DNA of 44,360 nucleotides, taken from assembly GCA_964394585.1 (NCBI GenBank), contig CAYMYI010000024.1, forward strand, positions 1-44,360. The letters run 5' to 3'. A program made the translations under genes and the position numbers. Shown here in pieces: positions 1-9,112 of this stretch (the first letter of the stretch is position 1; every line of letters begins with the position of its first letter). Under the pieces are notes generated by a model. That model searched no databases. It was given only the letters and a program-made list of their open reading frames with translations, and had not been told where the DNA came from. This DNA comes from CAYUJH01 sp964394585 (GTDB lineage: Bacteria > Bacteroidota > Bacteroidia > Cytophagales > Flammeovirgaceae).

Positions 1-63
1 TCTTTATTTTACCAAAAAAAACTGCAGTATGTAAATCCCCAACAGACTCTAAATTGTATTTAT

Positions 64-984
64 ATGTTTATAGAAATCGCAAAAAACAACGGGAGTAATA
101 ATTTTTGGTACTATGTAGTATCGGTAATATTGGTTTCAGTTGGCTATTTTTTGGGAAGTATCCCAATTCTGATAGCAATAACACTAAAACAACCTGACCA
201 AGAAGCTCTAAAAACTATGGATTTTGGCGCTATGGGCATAGATTTGAACCTAGCATTCTTCTTAATGCTTTTTACCTTTATCGGGGCTTTTTTTGCGCTT
301 TGGCTAGCAATTGCACGTATTCACAATCGCTCACTTATCACTGTAATTACCTCAAAACGAACTATCAATTATCGAAAAATACTCTTTGCAGCAGGCGTTT
401 GGATGTTAATGAGTGCGCTAATTGAAGTATTGATGTATGCGGAAAACCCCGAAGTGTATGCATATAGTTTTCAGGTAGAAAAGTTTGTTGTTTTATTACT
501 TATTGCCTTATTTATTTTACCAATCCAAACGTCAGTCGAAGAGTTATTCCTTCGAGGCTATTTAATGCAAGGTATCGGTATGCGGGTAGGGTATCGGGTC
601 GTTCCTTTAATGATTACCTCGGTCATTTTTGGCTTGCTTCATACTGCCAACCCCGAAGTAGATAAATTTGGCTTCGAACTGATGATGATATATTACATCA
701 GCTTTGGTATTGCCGCAGGGGTTTTCACCTTGATGGACGAAAGCACTGAAATTGCCCTCGGCTTACACTGGGCAAATAATTTCTTTGGAGCGGTGTTCGT
801 CTCGTTTGAAGGCTCTGCCTTAAAAACATATTCGCTGATTTACGTTTCGGAAATTGACCCACAAAGAATGCTGATTTTTTGGATACCGATGATTACCATC
901 TACGGAGCAATTATGGCGTACCGTTATCGATGGAACCATTGGTACGATCGAATAATCGGGAAAGGCGTGCAATCTGCCGACTAA
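64..984 (+). CDS. CPBP-family intramembrane metalloprotease (CAAX protease-like)
   Basis: A 306-residue protein with several hydrophobic segments, so an inner-membrane protein. The CPBP/Abi signature is visible in order: an EExxxR motif (SVEELFLRG, around residues 158-167), a second motif with a conserved histidine (FGLLHTANPE), and a third (LGLHWANNFFG) carrying another histidine. In this family the glutamates and histidines form the membrane-embedded active site. Bacterial substrates are mostly unknown; roles range from peptide maturation to bacteriocin immunity, and nothing here points to one. The ATG at 64 follows an AT-rich leader. ruvB starts 95 bases downstream on the same strand. Family assignment is firm; the function is not known. 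Confidence 0.88.
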   Translation: MFIEIAKNNGSNNFWYYVVSVILVSVGYFLGSIPILIAITLKQPDQEALKTMDFGAMGIDLNLAFFLMLFTFIGAFFALWLAIARIHNRSLITVITSKRTINYRKILFAAGVWMLMSALIEVLMYAENPEVYAYSFQVEKFVVLLLIALFILPIQTSVEELFLRGYLMQGIGMRVGYRVVPLMITSVIFGLLHTANPEVDKFGFELMMIYYISFGIAAGVFTLMDESTEIALGLHWANNFFGAVFVSFEGSALKTYSLIYVSEIDPQRMLIFWIPMITIYGAIMAYRYRWNHWYDRIIGKGVQSAD

Positions 985-1079
985 TTATTTCTACATCGCT
1001 TTTACAGGAAAGCCGTAACTTTAAGTTCGTTTTAGGTGCGAAATTTACAGTGGTTCCTCCCTTAATTGTTTTGAATGTT

Positions 1080-2117
1080 ATGCGCGAAGATTATTTACAA
1101 GGCGACGAAGAGCGGCTCTCGCCCGAAGATAGAGAACTCGAAAAAAGTCTCCGGCCTCTAAGTTTTGATGATTTCACCGGGCAGGAAAAAGTAGTTGAAA
1201 ACCTGAAAGTGTTTGTGAAAGCTGCCAAAACCAGGCAAGAAGCGCTCGACCATGTGTTACTACATGGCCCGCCTGGCTTAGGAAAAACAACTCTTTCAAA
1301 TATTATCGCCAATGAGTTAAATGCTCAAATTAAAATCACCTCAGGGCCTGTACTCGAAAAACCCGGCGATTTAGCCGGGCTTCTCACCAATTTAGAAGAG
1401 CACGATGTATTGTTTATCGACGAAATCCACCGCCTCAATCCCGTGATTGAAGAGTATCTCTACTCGGCAATGGAAGATTTCCGAATTGATATCGTACTCG
1501 ATTCCGGCCCCAGTGCACGCACCATCCAAATCACCCTTAACCCGTTCACGCTAATTGGTGCTACCACACGTTCGGGGTTGCTCACAGCCCCGCTTCGTGC
1601 ACGTTTTGGCATCAATGCACGCTTAGAATATTACGATGCTAAATTGCTTTCAACCATTGTGAACCGCTCGGCGGATTTGCTCGCAACGCCTATTCACGAA
1701 GAAGCCGCCTACGAGATTGCCCGACGCAGCCGAGGCACGCCTCGTATTGCCAATAATTTACTGCGGCGTACTCGCGATTTTGCGCAGGTGAAAGGCGATG
1801 GTATTATTACCCTTTCCATTGCACAGCTAGCACTCGACGCCCTCAATGTCGACCACGACGGACTCGACGAAATGGATAACCGCATCTTAGCCACCATCAT
1901 CGAAAAATTTAAAGGGGGGCCGGTAGGGCTTTCCACCATTGCCACGGCATGTGGCGAAGAAGCCGAAACCATCGAAGAAGTATACGAACCTTTTTTGATA
2001 AAGGAAGGCTACATTAAGCGAACTGCACGTGGCAGGCAAGCTACTGAAAAAGCCTATGAACATTTAGGAATTACTCCACCGCCGCCGCTACATGGCACGG
2101 GTTCTTTATTCGACTAA
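1080..2117 (+). CDS. ruvB: Holliday junction branch migration DNA helicase RuvB
   Basis: A 345-residue AAA+ ATPase that, with RuvA, drives branch migration of Holliday junctions in recombinational repair. Visible motifs are Walker A (GPPGLGKTT), Walker B (LFIDEIHRL), the sensor/arginine-finger region (ATTRSGLLTAPLRARFG) and the C-terminal winged-helix DNA-binding segment ending IKRTARGRQAT. The reading frame is open back to 879, but those 67 extra codons overlap the CPBP gene and do not resemble RuvB. The ATG at 1080 gives the usual RuvB N-terminus (MREDYLQG, then the LRPLSFDDFTGQ region) and the usual length of about 340 residues. ruvA and ruvC are not in the window. Confidence 0.97.
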   Translation: MREDYLQGDEERLSPEDRELEKSLRPLSFDDFTGQEKVVENLKVFVKAAKTRQEALDHVLLHGPPGLGKTTLSNIIANELNAQIKITSGPVLEKPGDLAGLLTNLEEHDVLFIDEIHRLNPVIEEYLYSAMEDFRIDIVLDSGPSARTIQITLNPFTLIGATTRSGLLTAPLRARFGINARLEYYDAKLLSTIVNRSADLLATPIHEEAAYEIARRSRGTPRIANNLLRRTRDFAQVKGDGIITLSIAQLALDALNVDHDGLDEMDNRILATIIEKFKGGPVGLSTIATACGEEAETIEEVYEPFLIKEGYIKRTARGRQATEKAYEHLGITPPPPLHGTGSLFD

Positions 2118-2237
2118 AAATCGTTTGTATAGCTGCAATTCCTTCTATTTGGGGCTTGCCTCTCCCTTTATTTTGCAAAAAAAGCAGGAAAAGGCAGTGT
2201 TCATCTTAGCTTCATATACCTCTGAAGCAAAAAATAC

Positions 2238-2245
2238 TATATTTG
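2238..2245 (+). promoter_or_regulatory. Putative -7 element of the eno promoter
   Basis: TATATTTG matches the Bacteroidota primary-sigma -7 consensus TAnnTTTG and lies 38 bases before the eno ATG. I could not find a convincing -33 TTTG about 20 bases upstream, so this is a half-supported promoter. Confidence 0.45.
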
Positions 2246-2283
2246 ATTTTCACTTAATGATAAACTGAAAAACGGAAAAAAAC

Positions 2284-3558
2284 ATGAGTAAGATTGCCAA
2301 AATACATGCGCGACAGATACTCGACTCGCGCGGAAACCCCACGGTTGAGGTTGATGTAACCACAGAAAGCGGAAAAATAGGAAGAGCAGCCGTACCCTCA
2401 GGCGCTTCTACCGGCAAGCACGAAGCCGTAGAACTTCGGGATGCAGGTAAAGAATACATGGGTAAATCCGTTACAAAAGCGGTAGAAAATGTGAACCGAC
2501 GCATCGCCGGCGAAATCGAAGGACATTCGGTATTTGATCAAAACCTGATTGACCAAACCATGATTGAACTCGATGGTACCGAAAACAAAGGGCATCTAGG
2601 CGCCAACGCCATTTTAGGGGTTTCGTTGGCAACGGCAAAAGCTGCCGCTCAAGAAGCGAACTTGCCCCTCTACCGTTACATTGGGGGAACAAGTGCTAAC
2701 ACGCTGCCCGTTCCGCTGATGAATATTATAAACGGCGGAAGCCATGCCGATAATTCTATCGACTTCCAAGAATTTATGATTATGCCGGTAAATGCTGAAA
2801 CATTTTCTGGTGCATTACGCATGGGCGTTGAGGTATTCCACCACCTTAAAAAAGTGTTGAAAGACAAGGGAATGTCGACCAATGTAGGCGACGAAGGCGG
2901 ATTTGCTCCTAACTTAGGCTCTAACGACGAGGCAATCGAAGTAATCTTACAAGCAATTGAAAAAGCAGGCTACCGCCCTGGCGAAGATGTACAGTTAGCA
3001 CTCGATGTAGCAAGTTCTGAGTTCTACCTCGAAGAAGAAAAAGTGTACCATTTCCACAAATCGTCGGGCGATAAGTTGAACGCCACCGAAATGGCGACTT
3101 ACCTGAAAGAACTTTCAGAGAAATACCCTATCCGTTCAATCGAAGATGGCATGTACGAAGACGATTGGGAAGGATGGATTACCCTCACGAAAATGATTGG
3201 CAATAAAGTACAACTCGTGGGCGACGACCTATTTGTTACCAACGTAAAACGCTTGCAATATGGCATTTACGAGCATGCTGCCAATGCAATCTTGATTAAG
3301 GTAAACCAAATTGGAACACTTACCGAAACCATCAGTGCAATAAACTTAGCACGTTCGAATAGCTATAAAAACGTGATGTCGCACCGCTCTGGCGAAACAG
3401 AAGATAGCACCATTGCCGACCTCGCCGTAGCGTTAAACACCGGTCAAATCAAAACCGGCTCAGCTTCGCGCTCCGATCGAATGGCAAAATACAACCAATT
3501 GTTGCGCATCGAAGAAGAACTTGGAAAAGCTGCTTTTTTCCCAGGTACTAACTTCTAA
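2284..3558 (+). CDS. eno: Enolase (phosphopyruvate hydratase)
   Basis: A 424-residue cytoplasmic enzyme that interconverts 2-phosphoglycerate and phosphoenolpyruvate in glycolysis and gluconeogenesis. The family motifs are intact: the N-terminal ILDSRGNPTVEVDV, the substrate-loop SGASTGKHEA, GDEGGFAPN, the metal-ligand region SIEDGM, GDDLFVTN, the catalytic lysine region ILIKVNQIGT, and the signature SHRSGETEDSTIADLAV. Length is typical. The gene stands alone: ruvB ends 166 bases upstream and a strong hairpin terminator follows. A TATATTTG motif 38 bases before the start suggests its own promoter. Confidence 0.98.
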   Translation: MSKIAKIHARQILDSRGNPTVEVDVTTESGKIGRAAVPSGASTGKHEAVELRDAGKEYMGKSVTKAVENVNRRIAGEIEGHSVFDQNLIDQTMIELDGTENKGHLGANAILGVSLATAKAAAQEANLPLYRYIGGTSANTLPVPLMNIINGGSHADNSIDFQEFMIMPVNAETFSGALRMGVEVFHHLKKVLKDKGMSTNVGDEGGFAPNLGSNDEAIEVILQAIEKAGYRPGEDVQLALDVASSEFYLEEEKVYHFHKSSGDKLNATEMATYLKELSEKYPIRSIEDGMYEDDWEGWITLTKMIGNKVQLVGDDLFVTNVKRLQYGIYEHAANAILIKVNQIGTLTETISAINLARSNSYKNVMSHRSGETEDSTIADLAVALNTGQIKTGSASRSDRMAKYNQLLRIEEELGKAAFFPGTNF

Positions 3559-3586
3559 ACTCCTTTCGTTTTACTCTTTTTAAAAT

Positions 3587-3625
3587 AAAAAAGGCTATCT
3601 CGCTCATGTCAGATAGCCTTTTTTT
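3587..3625. terminator. Bidirectional intrinsic terminator between eno and the TPR gene
   Basis: A perfect 10-base stem (AAGGCTATCT/AGATAGCCTT) with a 10-base loop, flanked by an A-run on the left and a T-run on the right. It sits between two convergent genes and can terminate both. Confidence 0.9.
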
Positions 3626-3643
3626 ACATCTTTAAGTAAAGAG

Positions 3644-4243
3644 TTATTTCAATTGTTTGAGTGCTTCTTCGTTTTCTTGCTCGCCCCAAGTGGGGTGTAG
3701 CGGAGAGTTCAGCGCAGCTTGCTTTTCAAATTTTTCTTTTGCTTTCTTAAAGTAATATAGTGCGGTTTGTTTGCTGCCACCGATAAAACCCGGTTTGTTC
3801 AAATAGCTTTGCCCGAGAAGAAAGTAAGCGCGAGGGTTTTCAGGCGCAAGTCGTTTCGCTCTTCGCAAGTCATTTTCAATTTCGTTAATGTAGCGCATCC
3901 CTCTGGCGATAACCGAAACTAAAATTCTTCCTTGGTTCATCAAAGCACGTAATACATACCATTCAGATTCGTTTGGATACTTCCGAATTCCCTTACGTAT
4001 GAAAGACTCTGCCTTGTCGAAATAATGATCTTTCCTACTTTCGTCAGGTTCTAAAAATCCCATTCGCACCCAACAGATTGCCTCATAATAAGATAGTAGC
4101 CAATCCTCTGCAGTTTCTAGGGGAGGCAATTCTTGCAATTGCTTTAGCAACACTTGATAATTTTCAAGCGACTCTTCTTTCGGAAGCCCTTTGATTTGGT
4201 CTATCAAAGTTTCCGCTGCTTTTGGAGGGTGGTTTGTAATCAT
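3644..4243 (-). CDS. TPR-like protein of unknown function
   Basis: A 199-residue, mostly helical protein. Pairs of helices resemble tetratricopeptide repeats, notably AKRLAPENPRAYFLLGQSY around residues 130-150 and a following segment with GGSKQTALYYFKKA. Proteins with this NKPGFIGGSK-type segment are common in Bacteroidota, but I know of no established function. No clear signal peptide is present from the ATG at 4243. The frame is open a further 15 codons upstream (reading LCFVKPFAYALSFSS) without a usual start codon, so a mis-called start hiding a signal peptide is possible. It is convergent with eno and divergent from ispG. Confidence 0.7.
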   Translation of the reverse strand: MITNHPPKAAETLIDQIKGLPKEESLENYQVLLKQLQELPPLETAEDWLLSYYEAICWVRMGFLEPDESRKDHYFDKAESFIRKGIRKYPNESEWYVLRALMNQGRILVSVIARGMRYINEIENDLRRAKRLAPENPRAYFLLGQSYLNKPGFIGGSKQTALYYFKKAKEKFEKQAALNSPLHPTWGEQENEEALKQLK

Positions 4244-4382
4244 ACTGCTGAAACTGAGTGCATAGGCAAAAGGTTTAACGAAACATAAGAACAGATTTCA
4301 CAAACTCTGTATCTAGTTTAAGGTTATACAAGAGAGAAATGAATTTTCTTTATTTGTAGCCTTGAATTTTTCGTAAACGTAT

Positions 4383-6365
4383 ATGAACCCTTCTGATATT
4401 ATTTCCTCTTTCGCCTATTGTGATAGCCTCACCGAGTACAAACGCCGAAAAACGGTTACCGTAAACATCGGCGATGTGCCCCTCGGGAGCGATTACCCCA
4501 TCCGTGTACAGTCGATGACCACCGTAGATACAATGGACACCATGGGCTCTGTTGAACAATCCATACGCATGATTGACGCCGGGTGCGAATACGTACGCAT
4601 TACAGCACCAAGCATTAAGGAAGCGGAAAACTTGCGGAACATCCGTGCAGAATTGCACAAACGAGGATATTACACGCCTTTGATTGCCGATATTCATTTT
4701 ACGCCTAATGCGGCTGAACTAGCGGCTCGTATTGTAGAAAAGGTAAGGGTAAACCCGGGAAATTACGCCGATAAAAAGAAGTTTGAGGAGATTGAATACA
4801 ACGACGCTACGTATCAGGCTGAACTGGAGCGCATACGCGAAAAATTCACCCCTTTGGTGAAAATCTGTAAGGAGTATGGCACGGCAATGCGCATTGGAAC
4901 CAACCACGGTTCTCTTTCAGATCGCATCATGAGCCGTTATGGCGATACCCCCCTTGGCATGGTGGAGTCAGCCTTAGAATTCTTGCGCATTTGCGAAGAC
5001 TTGAACTATTACAACATTGTACTTTCTATGAAAGCAAGCAACACGCAAGTGATGGTACAGGCATACCGGTTGCTTGTGCAAAAAATGGAAGAAGAAGGGC
5101 TAAAACCATACCCCTTGCATCTAGGAGTTACCGAAGCAGGCGAAGCGGAAGATGGCAGAATTAAATCGGCAGTAGGCATTGGTACGTTACTCGAAGATGG
5201 CCTGGGCGATACGGTGCGCGTCTCGTTAACCGAAGAACCAGAAGCCGAAGCCCCTGTAGCGGCAGCGCTCATCAACCGCTACACCAAACGAGCAGAAACC
5301 CAAGAACACATTCCTGAAATTGAGCAATCGCCTAAAAATCCGTTTGCCTACGAGCGCCGTAAAACTTTTGAAATTGGAAATTTTGGCGATAGTAATGTAC
5401 CGCGTGTTATTGCAAATTTGAGCCATCTTTCATCTATTGCCATGAAAGATTTGAGCAATGTAGGGCATTTCTACTTACCCGAACTCGATAAATGGGGGAT
5501 GAACGATCAAGGCTGTGATTACCTGTACACCGGAACCACTACACTCGATTTTATGCTACCCAATGGGTTGAAGCAAATTATAGATGCCCCGCTTTGGCAA
5601 ACGATGAGCAACCGTGAAAATACCTACCCTTTATTTACGCGGAAAGAGTATTTGACCTCGGCTGAAAAACATGAAACCCTTAACTTCCTCCGACTGGAAA
5701 TGCTCGATGTAGACGAGCAACTCATGGAAGCCCTCAAACAAACCCGAAATACGGTACTCGTTCTTTACACAGAAAATAGCCATGCGATGGCAGAGCTGCG
5801 ACGCTTCTTTTTTGAGTTATTGAACCAAGACATCAAACTGCCTGTCGTGATAGAGCGGGCGTATCCGGATACTACCGACGACGACCTCATCTTGCACGCC
5901 TCTACCGATGTAGGAGGTTCGCTCGTAGATGGCTTTGGCGATGGAGTGATGCTCAGTTTGCCTGCTGGGGCACCGCTTACCAACGTGAAACTTTACAACC
6001 AAACAGCCTTCGGGATTTTGCAAGCCGCTAGAACTCGAATGACCAAAACCGAATATATTTCATGCCCTTCCTGCGGTAGAACATTGTTCGATTTGCAAGA
6101 AACCACCGCCATGATTCGCAAACGAACCGATCACCTCAAAGGAGTGAAAATTGGCATTATGGGTTGCATCGTTAACGGCCCAGGAGAAATGGCAGATGCC
6201 GACTACGGCTATGTAGGTTCGGGTAAAGGAAAAATTACTCTTTATAAAGGAAAAGAAGTCGTTAAACGAAATGTTCCTTCTGAGAACGCTGTTGACGAAT
6301 TGATAGAAATTATCCGCTTAGATGGCAATTGGATTGAACCGCAAGCGGCAGAAACTTCTGTCTGA
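4383..6365 (+). CDS. ispG: 4-hydroxy-3-methylbut-2-en-1-yl diphosphate synthase, large form
   Basis: A 660-residue IspG/GcpE that makes HMBPP from methylerythritol cyclodiphosphate in the non-mevalonate isoprenoid pathway. The N-terminal TIM barrel (about residues 15-290) has VNIGDVPLGSDYPIRVQSMT and VRVNPGNYAD. The C-terminal reductase-like domain carries the 4Fe-4S ligands Cys561 and Cys564 (SCPSCGRT), Cys595 and Glu602 (GIMGCIVNGPGE). About 250 residues between them form the extra domain of the large (plant, Chlamydia, Bacteroidota) IspG type; E. coli-type IspG is near 370 residues. The small-protein gene at 6407 follows after 41 bases. Confidence 0.96.
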   Translation: MNPSDIISSFAYCDSLTEYKRRKTVTVNIGDVPLGSDYPIRVQSMTTVDTMDTMGSVEQSIRMIDAGCEYVRITAPSIKEAENLRNIRAELHKRGYYTPLIADIHFTPNAAELAARIVEKVRVNPGNYADKKKFEEIEYNDATYQAELERIREKFTPLVKICKEYGTAMRIGTNHGSLSDRIMSRYGDTPLGMVESALEFLRICEDLNYYNIVLSMKASNTQVMVQAYRLLVQKMEEEGLKPYPLHLGVTEAGEAEDGRIKSAVGIGTLLEDGLGDTVRVSLTEEPEAEAPVAAALINRYTKRAETQEHIPEIEQSPKNPFAYERRKTFEIGNFGDSNVPRVIANLSHLSSIAMKDLSNVGHFYLPELDKWGMNDQGCDYLYTGTTTLDFMLPNGLKQIIDAPLWQTMSNRENTYPLFTRKEYLTSAEKHETLNFLRLEMLDVDEQLMEALKQTRNTVLVLYTENSHAMAELRRFFFELLNQDIKLPVVIERAYPDTTDDDLILHASTDVGGSLVDGFGDGVMLSLPAGAPLTNVKLYNQTAFGILQAARTRMTKTEYISCPSCGRTLFDLQETTAMIRKRTDHLKGVKIGIMGCIVNGPGEMADADYGYVGSGKGKITLYKGKEVVKRNVPSENAVDELIEIIRLDGNWIEPQAAETSV

Positions 6366-6406
6366 TTCATTCAACTTCACATTACCCTTGAATAACTTAA
6401 TTTTTT

Positions 6407-6610
6407 ATGGAACAGGAAAAAAGAGAAAAAAATACGGTAAAAGATTATTTTGCGTTGGGCGAAGTCTTTGGCTATTTCTTTCGTAAGAAAGACCCTAACC
6501 GAAAATCGAACTTTAACTTACGCATGATGCACGGCATCAATAAGATTTCCATCATCATGTTTTTGGTGGCGTTGGTGGTGCTCATCATCCGCTTCGTATT
6601 CATCTACTAG
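6407..6610 (+). CDS. Small membrane protein, DUF6728-like
   Basis: A 67-residue protein with a charged N-terminal half, a GEVFGYFFRKKDP segment, and one C-terminal transmembrane helix (about residues 46-66, IIMFLVALVVLIIRFVF). It looks like the small Bacteroidota family annotated as DUF6728; that match is from memory. It follows ispG by 41 bases on the same strand and is probably co-transcribed. Function unknown. Confidence 0.72.
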   Translation: MEQEKREKNTVKDYFALGEVFGYFFRKKDPNRKSNFNLRMMHGINKISIIMFLVALVVLIIRFVFIY

Positions 6611-6621
6611 CATGTTGAAAC

Positions 6622-6660
6622 TGTAGCCGATTTTAGTGTTAAGAACTATGGTCGGCTACA
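6622..6660. repeat. Perfect 9-base inverted repeat at a convergent gene junction
   Basis: TGTAGCCGA (6622-6630) and TCGGCTACA (6652-6660) are exact reverse complements separated by 21 bases. The right arm codes the C-terminus of the minus-strand DUF4440 protein, whose stop codon lies in the loop. No T-run follows on either strand, so it is not a textbook intrinsic terminator, but its position suggests transcript-end processing. Confidence 0.5.
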
Positions 6661-7082
6661 ATTACCCATTTCCCCTTTATTTTTTTCCATAGTAGCGAAA
6701 AATGCCCTTCTGCATCTCCTTTTTCCCGCTTGAGATGCCATTTACCTACCGTAAAAACACTTTTTTTACCAACTTTTTCGTGCGAAATAATCGTAAACGT
6801 AAGTATACCCATTGTTGCGCGGTCGGGGTACGATTTTCGGTACCGTTCCAAGGTAGCTTGCCATCCATAGGTTACTCCATTTTTTCCAATGAACTTAAGC
6901 GAATCACTTTGCCAATAAGGCGCCATAAATGCTTCTAAATCGCCGTTGTTCCAAGCCGTCTGTTGCTGTTGCATCGTAGTATCGATTGCCCTCGAAGCTG
7001 TTTCCAATGGTTGTGTGTTGCCCACCGTACTAATGAAAAATAATCCGCTAAACACCCATACTATAAGAAGTGATAAACGCAT
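6639..7082 (-). CDS. Secreted SnoaL/NTF2-like protein (DUF4440 type)
   Basis: A 147-residue protein with an N-terminal signal peptide (hydrophobic residues 4-20). The rest has the NTF2-like fold pattern: an N-terminal helix with AWNNGDLEAFMAPYW, a WQATLERYRKSYPD segment, strands, and a C-terminal KGKWVIVADHSS. This matches the DUF4440/SnoaL-like group, small periplasmic or secreted proteins with a ligand-binding pocket and usually no known substrate. It is divergent from the sixA-type gene and convergent with the DUF6728-like gene. Confidence 0.75.
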   Translation of the reverse strand: MRLSLLIVWVFSGLFFISTVGNTQPLETASRAIDTTMQQQQTAWNNGDLEAFMAPYWQSDSLKFIGKNGVTYGWQATLERYRKSYPDRATMGILTFTIISHEKVGKKSVFTVGKWHLKREKGDAEGHFSLLWKKIKGKWVIVADHSS

Positions 7083-7178
7083 AGAATTATGAATTTTCCG
7101 TGAAAAAATAGAATTAAATATTACTTTAGCATTACATCATTAGCAGTTGAGAGAAGATTTTTTGAATGTACTCATTAT

Positions 7179-7685
7179 ATGAAGTATTTGTATTTAGTTC
7201 GGCATGCTAAATCGAGTTGGAGTGATTTATCCCTCGACGATTTCGACCGCCCTTTAAACAAACGAGGAAAGCACAATGCCCCTTTCATGGGAGAAAAACT
7301 ACGAAAAAGAGGCGTAAAACCCGATATCATCTTATCCTCTCCGGCATTGCGCGCGAAAAAAACGGCACAGAAAATTGCGAAAGAACTGGGATATCCTGTT
7401 CAAAAAATTAAATGGAGAAAAGGTATTTACGAAGCTACCGAAAGCCATTTACTAGCCATTTTGCAATCGGTAAAAAAAGAGCTTAAAACTGTGATGATGG
7501 TAGGGCACAACCCAGAGTTTACCCAATTCTCCAACATGCTGTGCGATTCGTACATCTATAACATCCCTACTTCCGGGGTGGTTTGCATTCAGTTTGATGT
7601 AGAAAAATGGAGTGAAGTTTCGGAAAAGTCGGGGGAGTTGCTGTTTTTCGATTACCCCAAGCGTTATCTTACTTCTTCTTTGTAA
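7179..7685 (+). CDS. SixA-type histidine phosphatase
   Basis: A 168-residue member of the histidine phosphatase (phosphoglycerate mutase-like) superfamily. The N-terminal catalytic motif LVRHAKSSW holds the nucleophile histidine and arginine, and the second catalytic histidine is in MMVGHNPEFTQF. DDFDRPLNKRGKHNA is typical of the SixA branch. E. coli SixA acts on phosphohistidine of signalling or PTS proteins; the substrate here is unknown. The glycosyltransferase at 7703 follows after 17 bases, so the two probably share a transcript. Confidence 0.87.
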   Translation: MKYLYLVRHAKSSWSDLSLDDFDRPLNKRGKHNAPFMGEKLRKRGVKPDIILSSPALRAKKTAQKIAKELGYPVQKIKWRKGIYEATESHLLAILQSVKKELKTVMMVGHNPEFTQFSNMLCDSYIYNIPTSGVVCIQFDVEKWSEVSEKSGELLFFDYPKRYLTSSL

Positions 7686-7702
7686 GCACACCTGCCAGAT
7701 AC

Positions 7703-8329
7703 ATGGGGAAACATGCGCTCATCGTTTTTGTAAAACCACCTGAACTCGGAAAAGTAAAATCGCGCCTAGCAGCTACTATTGGCGAGCAAGCCGCCCTTTC
7801 GGTGTACCAAAAACTGCTTTTGCACACTCAACAGGTAATACAACTTTTTCAAGATACATCTACCGCCGATTGCTTTGTTTTCTATGCAGGGCGGGTTCCT
7901 GAGGCAGACTCTTGGAGTGCCCTCGCCAAAGAGCAAAACGAGCAAAAAGGCAGCGATTTAGGTGAACGAATGTACCGAGCCTTTGCCCATTGCTTTGCTC
8001 AAGGCTATAGCCGCGTGTGTATTATCGGGAGCGATTGCCCCGAGCTAACTACTTCGGTAATAGTTTCGGCTTTTAATGCGTTGCAAGACTACCCTGCTAC
8101 GATTGGCCCAGCAACCGATGGTGGCTATTACCTGTTAGGGCTGCGCAAAAATCACCCATCATTGTTTGAAAAGATGACGTGGAGCACCGATACCGTATTT
8201 ACCGAAACTATGAAGCGTTTAAAGAACTTACATTGGGAGGTAACCACCCTGCCTGCGCTCACCGATATTGATACTGAAGCTGATTTACAAAAATTCCCTG
8301 ATTTTTTTCCCGAAGGTTACCCACTTTAA
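7703..8329 (+). CDS. TIGR04282/DUF2064-family glycosyltransferase-like protein
   Basis: A 208-residue protein with the GT-A-like nucleotidyl/glycosyltransferase pattern: an N-terminal FVKPPELGKVKSRLA, the GSDCPEL motif, and ATDGGYYLLGL. This is the DUF2064 family, annotated as TIGR04282 arsenosugar-biosynthesis glycosyltransferase because some members lie beside arsenic-methylation genes. No arsenic genes are nearby, so the arsenosugar role should not be assumed. Its last 4 bases overlap the end of the convergent GNAT gene. Confidence 0.85.
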   Translation: MGKHALIVFVKPPELGKVKSRLAATIGEQAALSVYQKLLLHTQQVIQLFQDTSTADCFVFYAGRVPEADSWSALAKEQNEQKGSDLGERMYRAFAHCFAQGYSRVCIIGSDCPELTTSVIVSAFNALQDYPATIGPATDGGYYLLGLRKNHPSLFEKMTWSTDTVFTETMKRLKNLHWEVTTLPALTDIDTEADLQKFPDFFPEGYPL

Positions 8330-9093
8330 AAAAACTTGTGATAGCCTAACCACGACTCAATCGCTTTCCCACCAATTCGCCCTAAAATATTAAGAATCCC
8401 TAAGTTAGCTGCCGAAATATTTGTGTAGATATGCTGGTAGCCTTGCGCCGCATAAAATTTAAAGCCTGAAGCCAACAGTTTAGGAGTGGCTGCGCTAAGT
8501 GTACGGCTTCCACCAAAATACAATTCTACTTCATTGGGGTTTTTAGGTTCTAGCAGCAGGAATGCCACGATTGCTTCGTTGGTGTAATAAAGTAAGAACG
8601 TTTGCCCTTTTTGATAGGCATCGTGCACCCAACGACTATTGCGTTGGTTGGCGGCTTCTAAAGAGATGTAGGGGTCTTCGTGAAAACGCCCATGAAAAAA
8701 GTTGCTTGTAGCAATTGCCTCTACTGCTTCGAGTTCTTCAAGAGTATCGAGTACTTTTAAATCTTTTCCCGATAGGGGCTTCCAAAAGCGGGCATCGCGA
8801 GTTTGAAGCCCAAAGCGATAACGGAGGGTATGCTCGGCAAAATAGTAGCCTTGTTCTATTAAAGCTCCTTTCAGAAAGTGGCGGGTTGAGTTATAGCGAA
8901 ATGCCACAAAGGTTACTTTTTCAGCATGGCATTGTTCTTCAAATTGTTCGAGCAGGGCTTTCAAAGCTTTGGACGATTCGTACACGAGCATGGTAATTTC
9001 CCAGCTGGTTCCTCCCACGGTGAGGTCGTTCCAAGGGGTATGCTGAAAGTTCAAATATGTGTTGGGAGTAAGACGAATCGTTTCCAAAGGCAA
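8326..9093 (-). CDS. GNAT-family N-acetyltransferase
   Basis: A 255-residue protein whose C-terminal half resembles GNAT enzymes of the WecD/RffC (amino-sugar acetyltransferase) type. HGRFHEDPYIS is followed by a helix ending in WVHDAY, then a strand pair and an acceptor-loop region ending NILGRIGGKAIESWLGY. The first 110 residues are a less recognisable domain. It is the last gene of a minus-strand run, starting 19 bases after cysD. The location might imply acetylation of a sulfated or amino-sugar product, but that is inference. Confidence 0.72.
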   Translation of the reverse strand: MPLETIRLTPNTYLNFQHTPWNDLTVGGTSWEITMLVYESSKALKALLEQFEEQCHAEKVTFVAFRYNSTRHFLKGALIEQGYYFAEHTLRYRFGLQTRDARFWKPLSGKDLKVLDTLEELEAVEAIATSNFFHGRFHEDPYISLEAANQRNSRWVHDAYQKGQTFLLYYTNEAIVAFLLLEPKNPNEVELYFGGSRTLSAATPKLLASGFKFYAAQGYQHIYTNISAANLGILNILGRIGGKAIESWLGYHKFF

Positions 9094-9112
9094 GGCATTA
9101 CTGATCAGATTT

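Noticed and set aside
879..1079. N-terminal extension of RuvB
   Set aside because: Overlaps the CPBP gene and adds 67 residues unlike any RuvB.
7703..8329. Arsenosugar biosynthesis locus
   Set aside because: The family name suggests it, but no arsM, arsS or other arsenic gene is in the window.
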